Shown: one piece after another, positions 16,872-24,822 of the stretch
Layout of the letters: each line of letters starts with the position of its first letter
Position numbering within the stretch: position 1 is the first letter of the stretch
Assembly (NCBI RefSeq): GCF_037963835.1
Contig: NZ_CP150145.1
Location: forward strand, 6,634,001-6,698,000
DNA length: 64,000 nucleotides
From: Paenibacillus sp. FSL H8-0332
GTDB lineage: Bacteria; Bacillota; Bacilli; Paenibacillales; Paenibacillaceae
Direction: 5' to 3'
Made by a program: the position numbers and the translations under genes
Notes under the pieces: model-generated
What the model was told of the DNA's origin: nothing
Seen by the model: the letters and a program-made list of their open reading frames with translations, nothing else
The model's database searches: none

Positions 16872-16909
16872 GCCTCACCCTCCGCAGCATACCTGCGGTA
16901 AAGTGAGGC
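16872..16909. terminator. hairpin after the fhs gene
   Basis: GCCTCAC...CCGCAG / CTGCGG...GTGAGGC form a stem just downstream of the formate-tetrahydrofolate ligase stop. No strong T-run follows, so it may be a weak terminator or mRNA-stabilising hairpin. The rest of 16685-16937 contains a decayed copy of the repeat seen at 826-995 and no gene. Confidence 0.5.
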
Positions 16910-16937
16910 CAAACTACAACTATAAGCTGAGGATGTC

Positions 16938-18572
16938 TTATTCAAGACCCGAAATTACGCCATCCTCATCCACCAGTATGCCTTCTGCCGCCGGCTTGGC
17001 GGGGAGGCCCGGCATTGTGACTATGTTCCCGGTGATCACTACTGCGAATCCCGCCCCGAGGGACAGGGTGATGTCCCGGACGCCCATGGTGAAGCCTTCC
17101 GGGGCTCCGAGCAGCCGGGGCTGATCCGAGAAGGAGTACGGGGTTTTGGCCATGCAGACCTGAAGATGGTGCAGGCCCAGCCGGTCAATAATAGCCAGGC
17201 TGCGCTTGGCGGCCGGAGAGAAGGCTACTCCCGCTCCACGGTAGATCTCCGTGACGATGCGGTTGATTTTGGACGAAATATCCAGGTGGTCTTCATACAG
17301 CGGTGCGTACTGCACAGGCTCCTCTCGGTCCAGCAGCTTCATCAGCTCCTTAGCCAGCTCCTGTCCGCCCGCACTTCCCTCCGCCCATACCTTGGATACC
17401 GCAGCAGGTACCCCCAGCCGTCCGCAGGCCTCCAGCACCTCATTCACTTCAGCAGGGGCATCCCCTTCAAAATGATTCAGCGCCACCAGCACAGGCACGC
17501 CGAACTTGCGCAGATTCTCAATATGCCGCTCCATATTGGACAATCCGGAGAGCAGCGCCGGCTGGTTGCCCTGATGCAGCTCTTCCTTGCGGACGCCGCC
17601 GTTGTATTTCAGCGACTTCACCGTCACCACCAGGACAGCAGCCGCTGGAGCAAGCCCGGCCTGGCGGCATTTGATATCCATGAATTTCTCCGCGCCCAGG
17701 TCCGCGCCGAAGCCTGCCTCTGTCACCACCACATCGCCCAGTTTCAGCGCGTAGCGGGTTCCGATCACACTGCTGCAGCCATGGGCAATATTGGCGAACG
17801 GGCCGCCATGCACAATGACCGGGGTTCCTTCCAGCGTCTGCACCAGATTCGGCTTCACGGCTTCCTTCAGCAGCGCAGTCATCGCCTCCACGGCTCCAAT
17901 CGCCTGTGCGGTTACCGGCTGACCCGCATGGTCATACCCGACCAGAATACGGCTGAGGCGCTGCTTCAGATCTGCAAGGTCGCTGCACAGGCAGAGCACG
18001 GCCATAATCTCGGAGGCTGTTGTAATCTGAAAACCGCTCTCCCGCACAGTTCCGTTGCCGTCGCCAATGCCGGTCACGATATTCCGCAGGCTGCGGTCAT
18101 TCATATCCATAACCCTTTTCCAGACGATCCGCTGCGGATCAAGCCCCAGGCTATTGCCCTGGAACATATGATTGTCGATCATCGCCGAGAGCAGGTTGTG
18201 CGCTGACGTCACTGCATGGATATCCCCTGTAAAATGCAGGTTAATCTCATCTGCCGGAACGATCTGCGCCTTGCCGCCCCCGGTCGCTCCGCCCTTCATC
18301 CCCAGGCAGGGACCAAGCGAGGGTTCACGCAGCGCAGCTACCGTCCGCACACCCGCCGCATTCATCGCCTGGGCGAGTCCAATCGTCGTCAGCGTCTTGC
18401 CTTCACCTGCCGGTGTAGGATTCATCGCGGTAACCAGAACCAGCTTGCCGTCCGGTTGGTGCTTCAGCTCTGCCCAGAGCGAGGGCGCCAGCTTGCTTTT
18501 ATATTTGCCGTACAGTTCCAAATGCTCTTCCTTGATCCCCGCTGCCGATGCTACCTCTGTAATTAACCTCAT
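16938..18572 (-). CDS. fhs: formate--tetrahydrofolate ligase
   Basis: This enzyme makes 10-formyl-tetrahydrofolate from formate, ATP and tetrahydrofolate in the cytosol. The ATP-binding loop TPAGEGKT is at 53-60, followed by the family signatures EPSLGPCLGMKGGATGGG and ADEINLHFTGDIHAVTSAHN. At 544 residues it is near the usual 550-560. The ATG follows AGGAGGG at a rather long spacing. With the formate channel upstream in the same orientation it suggests a formate uptake and activation route feeding one-carbon metabolism. Confidence 0.96.
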   Translation of the reverse strand: MRLITEVASAAGIKEEHLELYGKYKSKLAPSLWAELKHQPDGKLVLVTAMNPTPAGEGKTLTTIGLAQAMNAAGVRTVAALREPSLGPCLGMKGGATGGGKAQIVPADEINLHFTGDIHAVTSAHNLLSAMIDNHMFQGNSLGLDPQRIVWKRVMDMNDRSLRNIVTGIGDGNGTVRESGFQITTASEIMAVLCLCSDLADLKQRLSRILVGYDHAGQPVTAQAIGAVEAMTALLKEAVKPNLVQTLEGTPVIVHGGPFANIAHGCSSVIGTRYALKLGDVVVTEAGFGADLGAEKFMDIKCRQAGLAPAAAVLVVTVKSLKYNGGVRKEELHQGNQPALLSGLSNMERHIENLRKFGVPVLVALNHFEGDAPAEVNEVLEACGRLGVPAAVSKVWAEGSAGGQELAKELMKLLDREEPVQYAPLYEDHLDISSKINRIVTEIYRGAGVAFSPAAKRSLAIIDRLGLHHLQVCMAKTPYSFSDQPRLLGAPEGFTMGVRDITLSLGAGFAVVITGNIVTMPGLPAKPAAEGILVDEDGVISGLE

Positions 18573-18729
18573 GCCGTTATGTAACCCTCCTGCCGTTATT
18601 ATCCTGCATCCTTGCTTCCTGTGTGCGATTCATGGTGTCAGGCGAAACATATCTCTTCAAAGGATACAGGGTCTCTGAAAAGATTCAAGGATAATTTTCA
18701 TACAGGGTGAAACTTAATTTTATAGAAAA

Positions 18730-18766
18730 CTCCCGGACCGGGCGCATCTGCACCACTATCCGGGAG
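18730..18766 (-). terminator. intrinsic terminator of the glutathione peroxidase gene
   Basis: CTCCCGGA and TCCGGGAG pair, and on the minus strand the stem is followed by TTTTCTATAAAATT. It lies about 50 bases beyond the stop codon at 18815. Confidence 0.75.
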
Positions 18767-18814
18767 ATCACGTATAGCCTGGCTCCAGCCTTCAGAGCGG
18801 ATGATTCAGGTTCA

Positions 18815-19291
18815 TTACAGCAGGGATTCGATAAGCCCCTTCATGCTCTCCGGTGATTCCTTCGGCTCGACACGGGCCGCTACATTGCCGCTGCGGTCCA
18901 CCAGGAACTTCGTGAAGTTCCACTGGATATCACTGCTCTCGCCGTCACCCGGCTGCTGGCCCTTCAAATATTGAAACAGCAGGCTCGCGTCCGGACCATT
19001 CACATCAACCTTGGCGAACACCGGGAACGTAACCCCATAGTTAATCTGGCAAAAGGACTCCGCTTCCTCGCTTGTGCCCGGCTCCTGACCGGCAAACTGG
19101 TTGCACGGAAAGCCCAGCACCACCAGCCCCTGGTCCCCGTACTGCTCGTACAGCTTCTGTAAATCTCCGTATTGCGGGGTCAGTCCGCACTTGCTGGCCG
19201 TATTGGCGATCAGCAGCACCTTGCCCTCATAATCCTTAAACGGCACTTCTGTACCCGAAGGCGTCACTCCGGCAAAACTATAAATCGACAT
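18815..19291 (-). CDS. glutathione peroxidase-family thiol peroxidase
   Basis: A 158-residue thioredoxin-fold peroxidase. The peroxidatic Cys35 lies in NTASKCGLTPQY, and the active-site Gln/Trp motifs are FPCNQFAGQEPG and WNFTKFLVD. Bacterial cysteine versions such as BsaA usually reduce peroxides with thioredoxin rather than glutathione. Start ATG follows AAAGGAAG. It is a single-gene unit with its own terminator, next to redox genes. Confidence 0.93.
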   Translation of the reverse strand: MSIYSFAGVTPSGTEVPFKDYEGKVLLIANTASKCGLTPQYGDLQKLYEQYGDQGLVVLGFPCNQFAGQEPGTSEEAESFCQINYGVTFPVFAKVDVNGPDASLLFQYLKGQQPGDGESSDIQWNFTKFLVDRSGNVAARVEPKESPESMKGLIESLL

Positions 19292-19409
19292 CTCTGCTTC
19301 GCTTCCTTTCGGCTGTATGGCCCAGTTCTGAAGTGCGCTTTAAGCTGTATATAAGTAACCTCTTCATTCTACCCTATTCGCAGCCAAAACCAAATTCCGG
19401 CGGCGAAAG

Positions 19410-20432
19410 CTACGCCCTGCGCTCCAGCCCGCAGGCTTCGGCGATGAGCCGGATGGATTGCAGCTTGTCCCCGAACTCATGGATATGGGAAGAAATCATC
19501 AGCTCCCCGCAGCGGTATTCTTCTGCCAGCAGCTGAAGCTGCTCCCTGACTTCGGCGGGCGAGCCTATGACCATCCGCTTCCGGTTATCTGAAATGGTAA
19601 AACGGTCGTACGGGGTATATGTATAATTCAGCGCAGTCTCTACGGACGGGGTCGGGGCAGAGAGGTGTTCCCTCTCCAGGCTGACCAGTGAGAGATCCAT
19701 ACTGGCAGCCAGCCGGTCTGCCCCGGCCGATGTCTCCGCACAGACGGCGAACACCGCAAGCAGCGACTTCGGCGATGCAGCAGCCACGGACGGTGCGAAG
19801 CTATCCTGGTACTCATGCACCGCGCCTGCTCCTCCATTCCGGGCAATGAACCGGGCGAAGGCATATCCGGTGCCCAGCCGGGCCGAGAGCGCCGCACTCT
19901 CCCGGCTTGAGCCCAGCAGCCAGACTTCCGGGGCTGAGTCCACCGCAGGCGTTGCCCGTAATCCGGCATAACAATGCGGGGAGGCTCCGCCCTCAGATTC
20001 ATAGAGGTAGGCTACCAGCTCCTGGACCTGCTGCTCGTACCGGTCAACGTCGTCAATAGTCACACGGGTATCCTGTAGTGCTTTGGCGGCCAGAGCACCG
20101 CCGCCTGCCGCCCTCCCTATCCCGAGATCGATCCGCCCGGGATAGAGCGCCTCCAGGACGCGGAAATTCTCAGCGACCTTGAACGCACTGTAATGCGGGA
20201 GCAGCACCGCTCCCGAGCCGATGCGGATCGATGAGGTCACCGCAGCAAGATGCGCCATCAGCACTTCCGGGCTGGAGCTGGCGAGGCCCGGCGCAGCATG
20301 ATGCTCCGCGACCCAGAAGCGGTGATAACCGAGCCGTTCCGCTTCGCGGGCCAGCAGCGCCGTCTGCCGGAGCGCCTCGGCCGGAGTGCTTCCCTCCGGC
20401 ACCGGGGATTGATCGAGAATGCTTAATTTCAT
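19410..20432 (-). CDS. luciferase-like (LLM class) flavin-dependent monooxygenase
   Basis: A 340-residue TIM-barrel flavin enzyme of the bacterial-luciferase superfamily, close to the MsnO8 / oxidoreductase group 1 branch. It begins LSILDQSPVPEGSTPAEAL and has ERLGYHRFWVAEHHAAPGLA, IRIGSGAVLLPHYSAFKVAE and YPGRIDLGIGRAAGG, all typical. It oxidises an unknown organic substrate with reduced flavin and oxygen. The start has GGAG upstream. Confidence 0.9.
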   Translation of the reverse strand: MKLSILDQSPVPEGSTPAEALRQTALLAREAERLGYHRFWVAEHHAAPGLASSSPEVLMAHLAAVTSSIRIGSGAVLLPHYSAFKVAENFRVLEALYPGRIDLGIGRAAGGGALAAKALQDTRVTIDDVDRYEQQVQELVAYLYESEGGASPHCYAGLRATPAVDSAPEVWLLGSSRESAALSARLGTGYAFARFIARNGGAGAVHEYQDSFAPSVAAASPKSLLAVFAVCAETSAGADRLAASMDLSLVSLEREHLSAPTPSVETALNYTYTPYDRFTISDNRKRMVIGSPAEVREQLQLLAEEYRCGELMISSHIHEFGDKLQSIRLIAEACGLERRA

Positions 20433-20609
20433 ATGAGAGCAGCTCCAATGGGTTGGATTTTCGTGGCTTCAGAGTACCGCACACCCTATACTAACTATAC
20501 CCGCACCCATATAATTCACAACCGGAAGATTATAATGCCGCCCAAGCAAGCTCACAAGATACGGTTCAGCCACAGACTGATATGTCAAAGGTTACTTGCA
20601 TAATAAAGA

Positions 20610-20638
20610 GGCGGCTCCGCATGGATCGCGGAACCGCC
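20610..20638. terminator. bidirectional hairpin terminator
   Basis: GGCGGTTCCGC / GCGGAGCCGCC-type stem (with one mismatch) lies downstream of the DUF3243 gene; TCTTTATTATG follows on the minus strand and TGATTTACTTTC on the plus strand. Confidence 0.6.
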
Positions 20639-20732
20639 TGATTTACTTTCATAGGAATGAGTGCAACAACGCTGTTCATGTTACTTTTTCAGGGAGCCAT
20701 ATTGCTTGTGTTGCTTACCGGCGCTGCTTCTG

Positions 20733-21071
20733 CTACTGCTGCACCATCTTCACCAGCATATGCGCCAGCCGATGGCGCTCATCCTTGTTTCCGGCCTTCC
20801 ACAATTCCAGCAGCAGCTTTTCTTCGCTATTGCGGGGCTCCTCATACGCTGCCAGGTAACCGGCGATTTTCTCGGCGGCCAGTGCAAGCTGTTCGTCGCT
20901 GAGACCGATTTTTTGCGCCAGTTGAATGCGCTTTCCTAAATACGCCTTGAAATGCTCGAAGTTGTCCAGAATCATCTCCTTCTGCCCCGGATCGATCCGG
21001 TCCAGCGCCTCCGTTACCCGGTTCATGGTCACACTGCCGTCCTTACTCACCACATGATTATGTTCAGACAT
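20733..21071 (-). CDS. DUF3243 family protein
   Basis: A 112-residue cytosolic protein. The central segment FEHFKAYLGKRIQLAQKIGL followed by LALAAEKIAGYLA is the DUF3243 pattern seen in Bacillales proteins such as B. subtilis YmfJ; function unknown. The start at 21071 (MSEHNHVVSK) is chosen because GGGAGGCG precedes it; a frame to 21092 adds seven residues over the ribosome binding site. Confidence 0.8.
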   Translation of the reverse strand: MSEHNHVVSKDGSVTMNRVTEALDRIDPGQKEMILDNFEHFKAYLGKRIQLAQKIGLSDEQLALAAEKIAGYLAAYEEPRNSEEKLLLELWKAGNKDERHRLAHMLVKMVQQ

Positions 21072-21196
21072 CCAGAACGCCTCCCATTTCATAGTGTGCG
21101 GTTTCCCACTACTTAACCAGCGTTCCTAGGGGTGAACCACCGTTCCCGGGCGGCATGCCCAATGCGGAGATGTGACCAGCCGCCCAGACACACAAA

Positions 21197-21219
21197 CGGC
21201 CCCGCAAATTGCGGGACCG
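21197..21219 (-). terminator. intrinsic terminator of the VanY-like gene
   Basis: CGG-T-CCCGCAATTTGCGGG-G-CCG on the minus strand forms a compact hairpin followed by TTTGTGTGTCT, about 20 bases after the stop codon. Confidence 0.7.
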
Positions 21220-21237
21220 CCTGATTATAGTATAGGA

Positions 21238-22071
21238 TTAATTCGACACCGGGATGGCGTCATAATATTCTTCGAGTGTAATCCCTCTTTCGGCGATGGA
21301 AGCGGCTATCTCCTTGCCTACATAACGGACATGCCAAGGCTCGTACTTATACCCAGTAATGGCCTCCTTGCCCTCAAGGAACCGGATGATATAGCCATAT
21401 TCAGCGGCATGGGCGGCAAGCCACTCCGCCTCCTTCGTCCCTGCAAAGCAGCTCTCGGCTGCACATTTGCCGTCTCTGCCGGACAGGTCAATAGCCAGTC
21501 CCGTCTGATGCTCGCTGTGTCCCGGCATGGCGCTGTAGGTGCGGGCCTTCTCTTCACCGTCTCTGGCTACATAGTTATTGAACAGTCGTCTCTGGGTCGA
21601 TTCCGAACGGTAGCCGGACACACCGGCCAGATTAACCCCGTCTGCCTTCGCCCCCGCGAACATCTCCTCCAGCGCCGCAGCCGCTTCACGCCGCAGCATG
21701 CGCTTCTCAATCTTTTCCGAGAAAATAAAAGGAACATCCGGATAGACCAGATCGGAAGGCTTATACTGCTCAGGCAGGCTGTACTGCTTATTGACCATGA
21801 CCGCGATGCTCTCCGGCTCGGCTACTACCATCTCCGCATCATTATTCCCCGAAGTACCATTGCCTGAACCGCCAGGATCTAACTGATCCGTAGGCTCCGG
21901 CACTGCCGAAGCTTCAGGAGCTGCATCCGGCCCCTCGGCTCCCAGATCTGTACCTGTGTTTATATTGGTTCCGTTCTCCGGGGAAGCGGACGGTGCCGTG
22001 TACTCCCCGATTCCCCAGCCGACCGCAATGACGACGATGAGTAGAATGACAATTTTGGCGGTTTTGGACAT
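21238..22071 (-). CDS. D-alanyl-D-alanine carboxypeptidase, VanY/M15B type
   Basis: A 277-residue exported zinc peptidase that trims the terminal D-Ala of peptidoglycan stem peptides. An N-terminal membrane anchor (residues 6-20) is followed by a low-complexity Pro/Gly/Ser/Asp linker at about 25-80, then the M15 domain. The zinc and catalytic motifs are GYRSESTQRR (153-162), S186-x-H188-x2-G191-x3-D195 and EPWH (244-247). It lacks a van cluster around it, so a role in cell-wall maturation rather than glycopeptide resistance is more likely. TAGGAGG precedes the start. Confidence 0.92.
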   Translation of the reverse strand: MSKTAKIVILLIVVIAVGWGIGEYTAPSASPENGTNINTGTDLGAEGPDAAPEASAVPEPTDQLDPGGSGNGTSGNNDAEMVVAEPESIAVMVNKQYSLPEQYKPSDLVYPDVPFIFSEKIEKRMLRREAAAALEEMFAGAKADGVNLAGVSGYRSESTQRRLFNNYVARDGEEKARTYSAMPGHSEHQTGLAIDLSGRDGKCAAESCFAGTKEAEWLAAHAAEYGYIIRFLEGKEAITGYKYEPWHVRYVGKEIAASIAERGITLEEYYDAIPVSN

Positions 22072-22205
22072 GCTGTGTAATCCTCCTAAACGTTGTGTAT
22101 CAAAAGTGCAGGTTACATTCTGTATCTCTCTATACTTATACCCGATTATTTATGGCGGTATCTATTAGACAGGCCTATTAGCCAAAAGGTTTCAGTAAAT
22201 AAATA

Positions 22206-22248
22206 TTACCATAGAGACTTGGCTGTTACGCCAACTGCCCTATGGTAA
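22206..22248 (-). terminator. hairpin terminator after the helicase gene
   Basis: TTACCATAG / CTATGGTAA with an inner TTGGC / GCCAA stem lies 30 bases past the helicase stop; on the minus strand it is followed by TATTTATTTAC. Confidence 0.7.
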
Positions 22249-22277
22249 CAAGGATTAGCTATACATGTAAAGCGCCT

Positions 22278-24284
22278 TTATCTGGAGGAGCCGCGTCCGC
22301 CGCGTGAACCGCCGCCGGAGCCGCCGCTTCGCCCGCCGCGCGATGAATTCCCGCCGCTGCTGCGTCCGCCCGAGCTGAAGCCGCCCTTACCACCCTTGGA
22401 GCCGCCGCGTGAGCCGCCTTTGGGAGCAGAGGCGTTGTAGCCCCCGGCATCGTTGCTGCGCGCTACATGCGCCCGGAATTTCGGGCTCGACTTCGCGCCG
22501 CCGGGATTATAACCGGCACCCGAGCCGGCACCCTTCGAAGCGCCGTAGCTGAAGCCGTCAGTTTCCGCGCCTCTGGATACGTTGGTGCTGTAGCCGCTGC
22601 TCGGCCCGCCTTGGGAGGCGTTGCCTCTGGAGGCCCCGCCCCGCGCAGCGCCGCCCTTGCCGCCGCGCCCGCCTGCGGCACCCGCACCTGCACCCGCAGC
22701 ATAACCGCTGGCTGCTGCGCTGTCACCGCCGCTGGCGAAGGCGCCGTAGCCGCCGCCAGGTCTCGGCTTCTTCGCCGCGCCTTGCCCGGCGGAGTCGCCC
22801 TTCGGCGCCGCAGCAGCGCCTGCGCTGTACGCGCTGCGCTTGCCGCCTCCGGCCGCGTCCTTCCGGCTGCGGCCGCCGCTCTCCGCAGGCGCACCCCAGC
22901 CGCCTGCTTCCTTGCCGCCTCCGGCCGCGCCTTTACGGCTGCGGCCGCCGCCTTCCGCAGGCGCACCCCAGCCGCCTGCGTCCTTGCCGCCGCGTCCGCG
23001 TCCGCCCGGACGCCCTGCGGCTTCGCCGCGCGGCGCACCGCCGCTGCGGCCCTGCCCGCGGCCGCCACGGCCGGCGCGCGCCGCTTCAGGCGCCGCGCTC
23101 TGCCGCCCGCGCGGCGAGCCGCCGCCTTGGACCGAGGTGAATTCGCCTACGCCGAATTCATCCTTCTCGTACCGGCGGCGGTCCAGCCGCTGGGAGATGC
23201 CGTGCTCGATCAATTCGAGCCCGTCGCGCTCGCGCGGCGAAGCGAACGTGATCGCAAGGCCTTTGCCTCCGGCGCGGCCCGTGCGGCCAATCCGGTGGAT
23301 ATAGCTGTCCGCATCCAGCGGAAGATCGTAGTTGAAGATGTGGGTGATTCCTTCCACATCCAGACCGCGTGCCGCCACATCAGTAGCTACCAGCAGCTGG
23401 AGCTTGGCCTCCCGGAACCGCTTCATGACGGCTTCACGTTTGCCCTGCGACAGATCTCCGTGCAGCTCGTCGCAATCATACCCGGCCGCCTGCAGCGCTT
23501 CGTTCAGCTTGATGGCCCGGCGTTTGGTCCGGCAGAAAATAATGGCCAAGTATGGGCGGTCCCGCTCGATCAGCGAGATCAGCGCCTCTTCCTTGTTGCG
23601 GTCCGAGCATTCCACCACCTGCTGGCGGATATTATCCAGCGGAATCGGCGAGCCGCTCTTGATAATAATATCAAGCGGCTCCTTCATATAGTTCGCAGCC
23701 AGCCGTTTGATCGGGTCCGGCATGGTCGCGGAGAACAGCATGGTCTGACGGCGATAAGGCACAGCCGTAATGATCGTCTCCACATCCTCCAGGAAGCCCA
23801 TATGCAGCATCTGGTCCGCTTCATCCAGCACCAGCATCTTCACTCCGCTGAGGTCCAGCGTCTCCCGGCGCAGATGATCCAGCAGCCGTCCCGGCGTACC
23901 GATGATCAGTTGTCTGCCGCCTTCCAGCTTGCGGAGCTGCTTCTCCACATCCTGGCCGCCATAGACTGCCAGAATCTTCACACCCGTGTGACGCGCCAGC
24001 TTGCGCGCCTCCTCGGTAATCTGCAGCGCGAGCTCACGCGTTGGCGCAAGGATAAGCGCCTGCGGATACGCCGCCTCTACCCGGATCTTGTCCATAATCG
24101 GCAGCAGAAAAGCCAGTGTCTTCCCCGTTCCCGTCTTCGCGCGCGCAATGACATCCAGACCTTCCACCAGCGGCGGAATAGCCTCTTCCTGCACCGGCGT
24201 CGGCTTCACGATTCCCTGCCCCTTGAGCAGATCGGTTAATACTTCAGATACTCCTAATTCCTTAAAACCCGGCAATTGCTCCAC
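22278..24284 (-). CDS. DEAD-box RNA helicase with long RGG/Gly-rich tail
   Basis: Residues 1-375 form a complete two-RecA-domain RNA helicase core: Q-motif TPVQEEAIPP, Walker A AKTGTGKT (49-56), PTRELALQ, DEAD (154-157), SAT (185-187) and HRIGRTGR (330-337). It resembles CshA-type helicases of ribosome assembly and mRNA decay. The last 280 or so residues are a disordered Gly/Arg/Ser/Ala tail with many RGG/RGR boxes and a near-duplicate repeat (KDAGGWGAPAEGGGRSRK, KEAGGWGAPAESGGRSRK). This tail is far longer than in B. subtilis CshA. The start is a GTG; a TTG at 24275 with AGGTGGAG upstream is an alternative. Confidence 0.92.
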   Translation of the reverse strand: MEQLPGFKELGVSEVLTDLLKGQGIVKPTPVQEEAIPPLVEGLDVIARAKTGTGKTLAFLLPIMDKIRVEAAYPQALILAPTRELALQITEEARKLARHTGVKILAVYGGQDVEKQLRKLEGGRQLIIGTPGRLLDHLRRETLDLSGVKMLVLDEADQMLHMGFLEDVETIITAVPYRRQTMLFSATMPDPIKRLAANYMKEPLDIIIKSGSPIPLDNIRQQVVECSDRNKEEALISLIERDRPYLAIIFCRTKRRAIKLNEALQAAGYDCDELHGDLSQGKREAVMKRFREAKLQLLVATDVAARGLDVEGITHIFNYDLPLDADSYIHRIGRTGRAGGKGLAITFASPRERDGLELIEHGISQRLDRRRYEKDEFGVGEFTSVQGGGSPRGRQSAAPEAARAGRGGRGQGRSGGAPRGEAAGRPGGRGRGGKDAGGWGAPAEGGGRSRKGAAGGGKEAGGWGAPAESGGRSRKDAAGGGKRSAYSAGAAAAPKGDSAGQGAAKKPRPGGGYGAFASGGDSAAASGYAAGAGAGAAGGRGGKGGAARGGASRGNASQGGPSSGYSTNVSRGAETDGFSYGASKGAGSGAGYNPGGAKSSPKFRAHVARSNDAGGYNASAPKGGSRGGSKGGKGGFSSGGRSSGGNSSRGGRSGGSGGGSRGGRGSSR

Positions 24285-24356
24285 CTCACTCTTTTTCCTA
24301 AATTTTCATTTCATAAAAGTCCGGTCCAACCTCAAAAACATTGCCTGACGTAGCTT

Positions 24357-24475
24357 CATTCCCTCACTTGGCCTGCATCCGGCAAATTCAGGTGCATTAA
24401 TACCCCTCATTCCCTCACTTGGCCCGCATCCAGCGAATTCAGGTGCATTAATACTCATTCTCGCACCAGAGGTTA
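24357..24475. repeat. tandem 51-bp repeat, two units plus a partial
   Basis: Units start at 24357 and 24408, with a partial at 24456. Each contains CATTCCCTCACTTGGCC and later AATTCAGGTGCATTAATAC. The same 51-bp period and consensus recur at 38378-38450. The array lies in the leader or promoter region of the helicase gene. A 68-codon minus-strand frame runs through it but merely translates the repeat. Confidence 0.75.
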
Positions 24476-24558
24476 CCTGAAAGGGAACGCCCCTCCGGCA
24501 ATCAAATTTCATAACTTATATTCATCCATTTAACGGAGTAATGTACGCAAGTAAGCAG

Positions 24559-24589
24559 GATACGGATATCGCTCGGGAGTATCCGTATC
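24559..24589. other. 10-bp perfect inverted repeat in helicase upstream region
   Basis: GATACGGATA and TATCCGTATC flank an 11-base spacer. It is about 275 bases upstream of the helicase start, in a 24285-24822 stretch that has no gene. It could be an operator or a leader hairpin for the helicase mRNA. On the minus strand, which is the helicase direction, a T-rich TTTTGTTT precedes rather than follows it, so it is not a convincing terminator of either strand. Confidence 0.4.
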
Positions 24590-24822
24590 AAACAAAAGCG
24601 GAAGAACCCCGTCACCGGAGCCCTTCCGTCCCATGGGCCCGCAAGGCTGCGGTCGAAGTTCGGTTTTTAAGGCGCAGCAGCGATCCACCGGACATTCAGA
24701 CGGCACTCCATTTGCGTTCCATTACACTTTAATTTCTGGCAAGTTATCTGTATATATTGTACTTGATTTCACACCGCTTGTGTGCATCTGCCGGAGAATA
24801 ATTATTTCCCGTCTTCTTCCGG

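Noticed and set aside
21238-22071. Vancomycin-resistance VanY
   Set aside because: The catalytic domain fits M15B carboxypeptidases in general, but no vanR/S/H/A/X genes are nearby, so a resistance role is not supported.
22467-24239. A 590-codon open frame on the plus strand opposite the helicase gene
   Set aside because: It is the mirror of a very GC-rich coding sequence; its translation is Ala/Arg-rich at first and without recognisable domains, whereas the minus-strand frame has all helicase motifs.
24306-24512. A 68-codon frame with the repeated peptide INAPEFAGC
   Set aside because: It only translates the 51-bp repeats; no ribosome binding site and no reason for selection on the protein.
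24590-24730. Possible riboswitch upstream of the helicase gene
   Set aside because: I compared the GC-rich segment with riboswitch cores I know and found no match.
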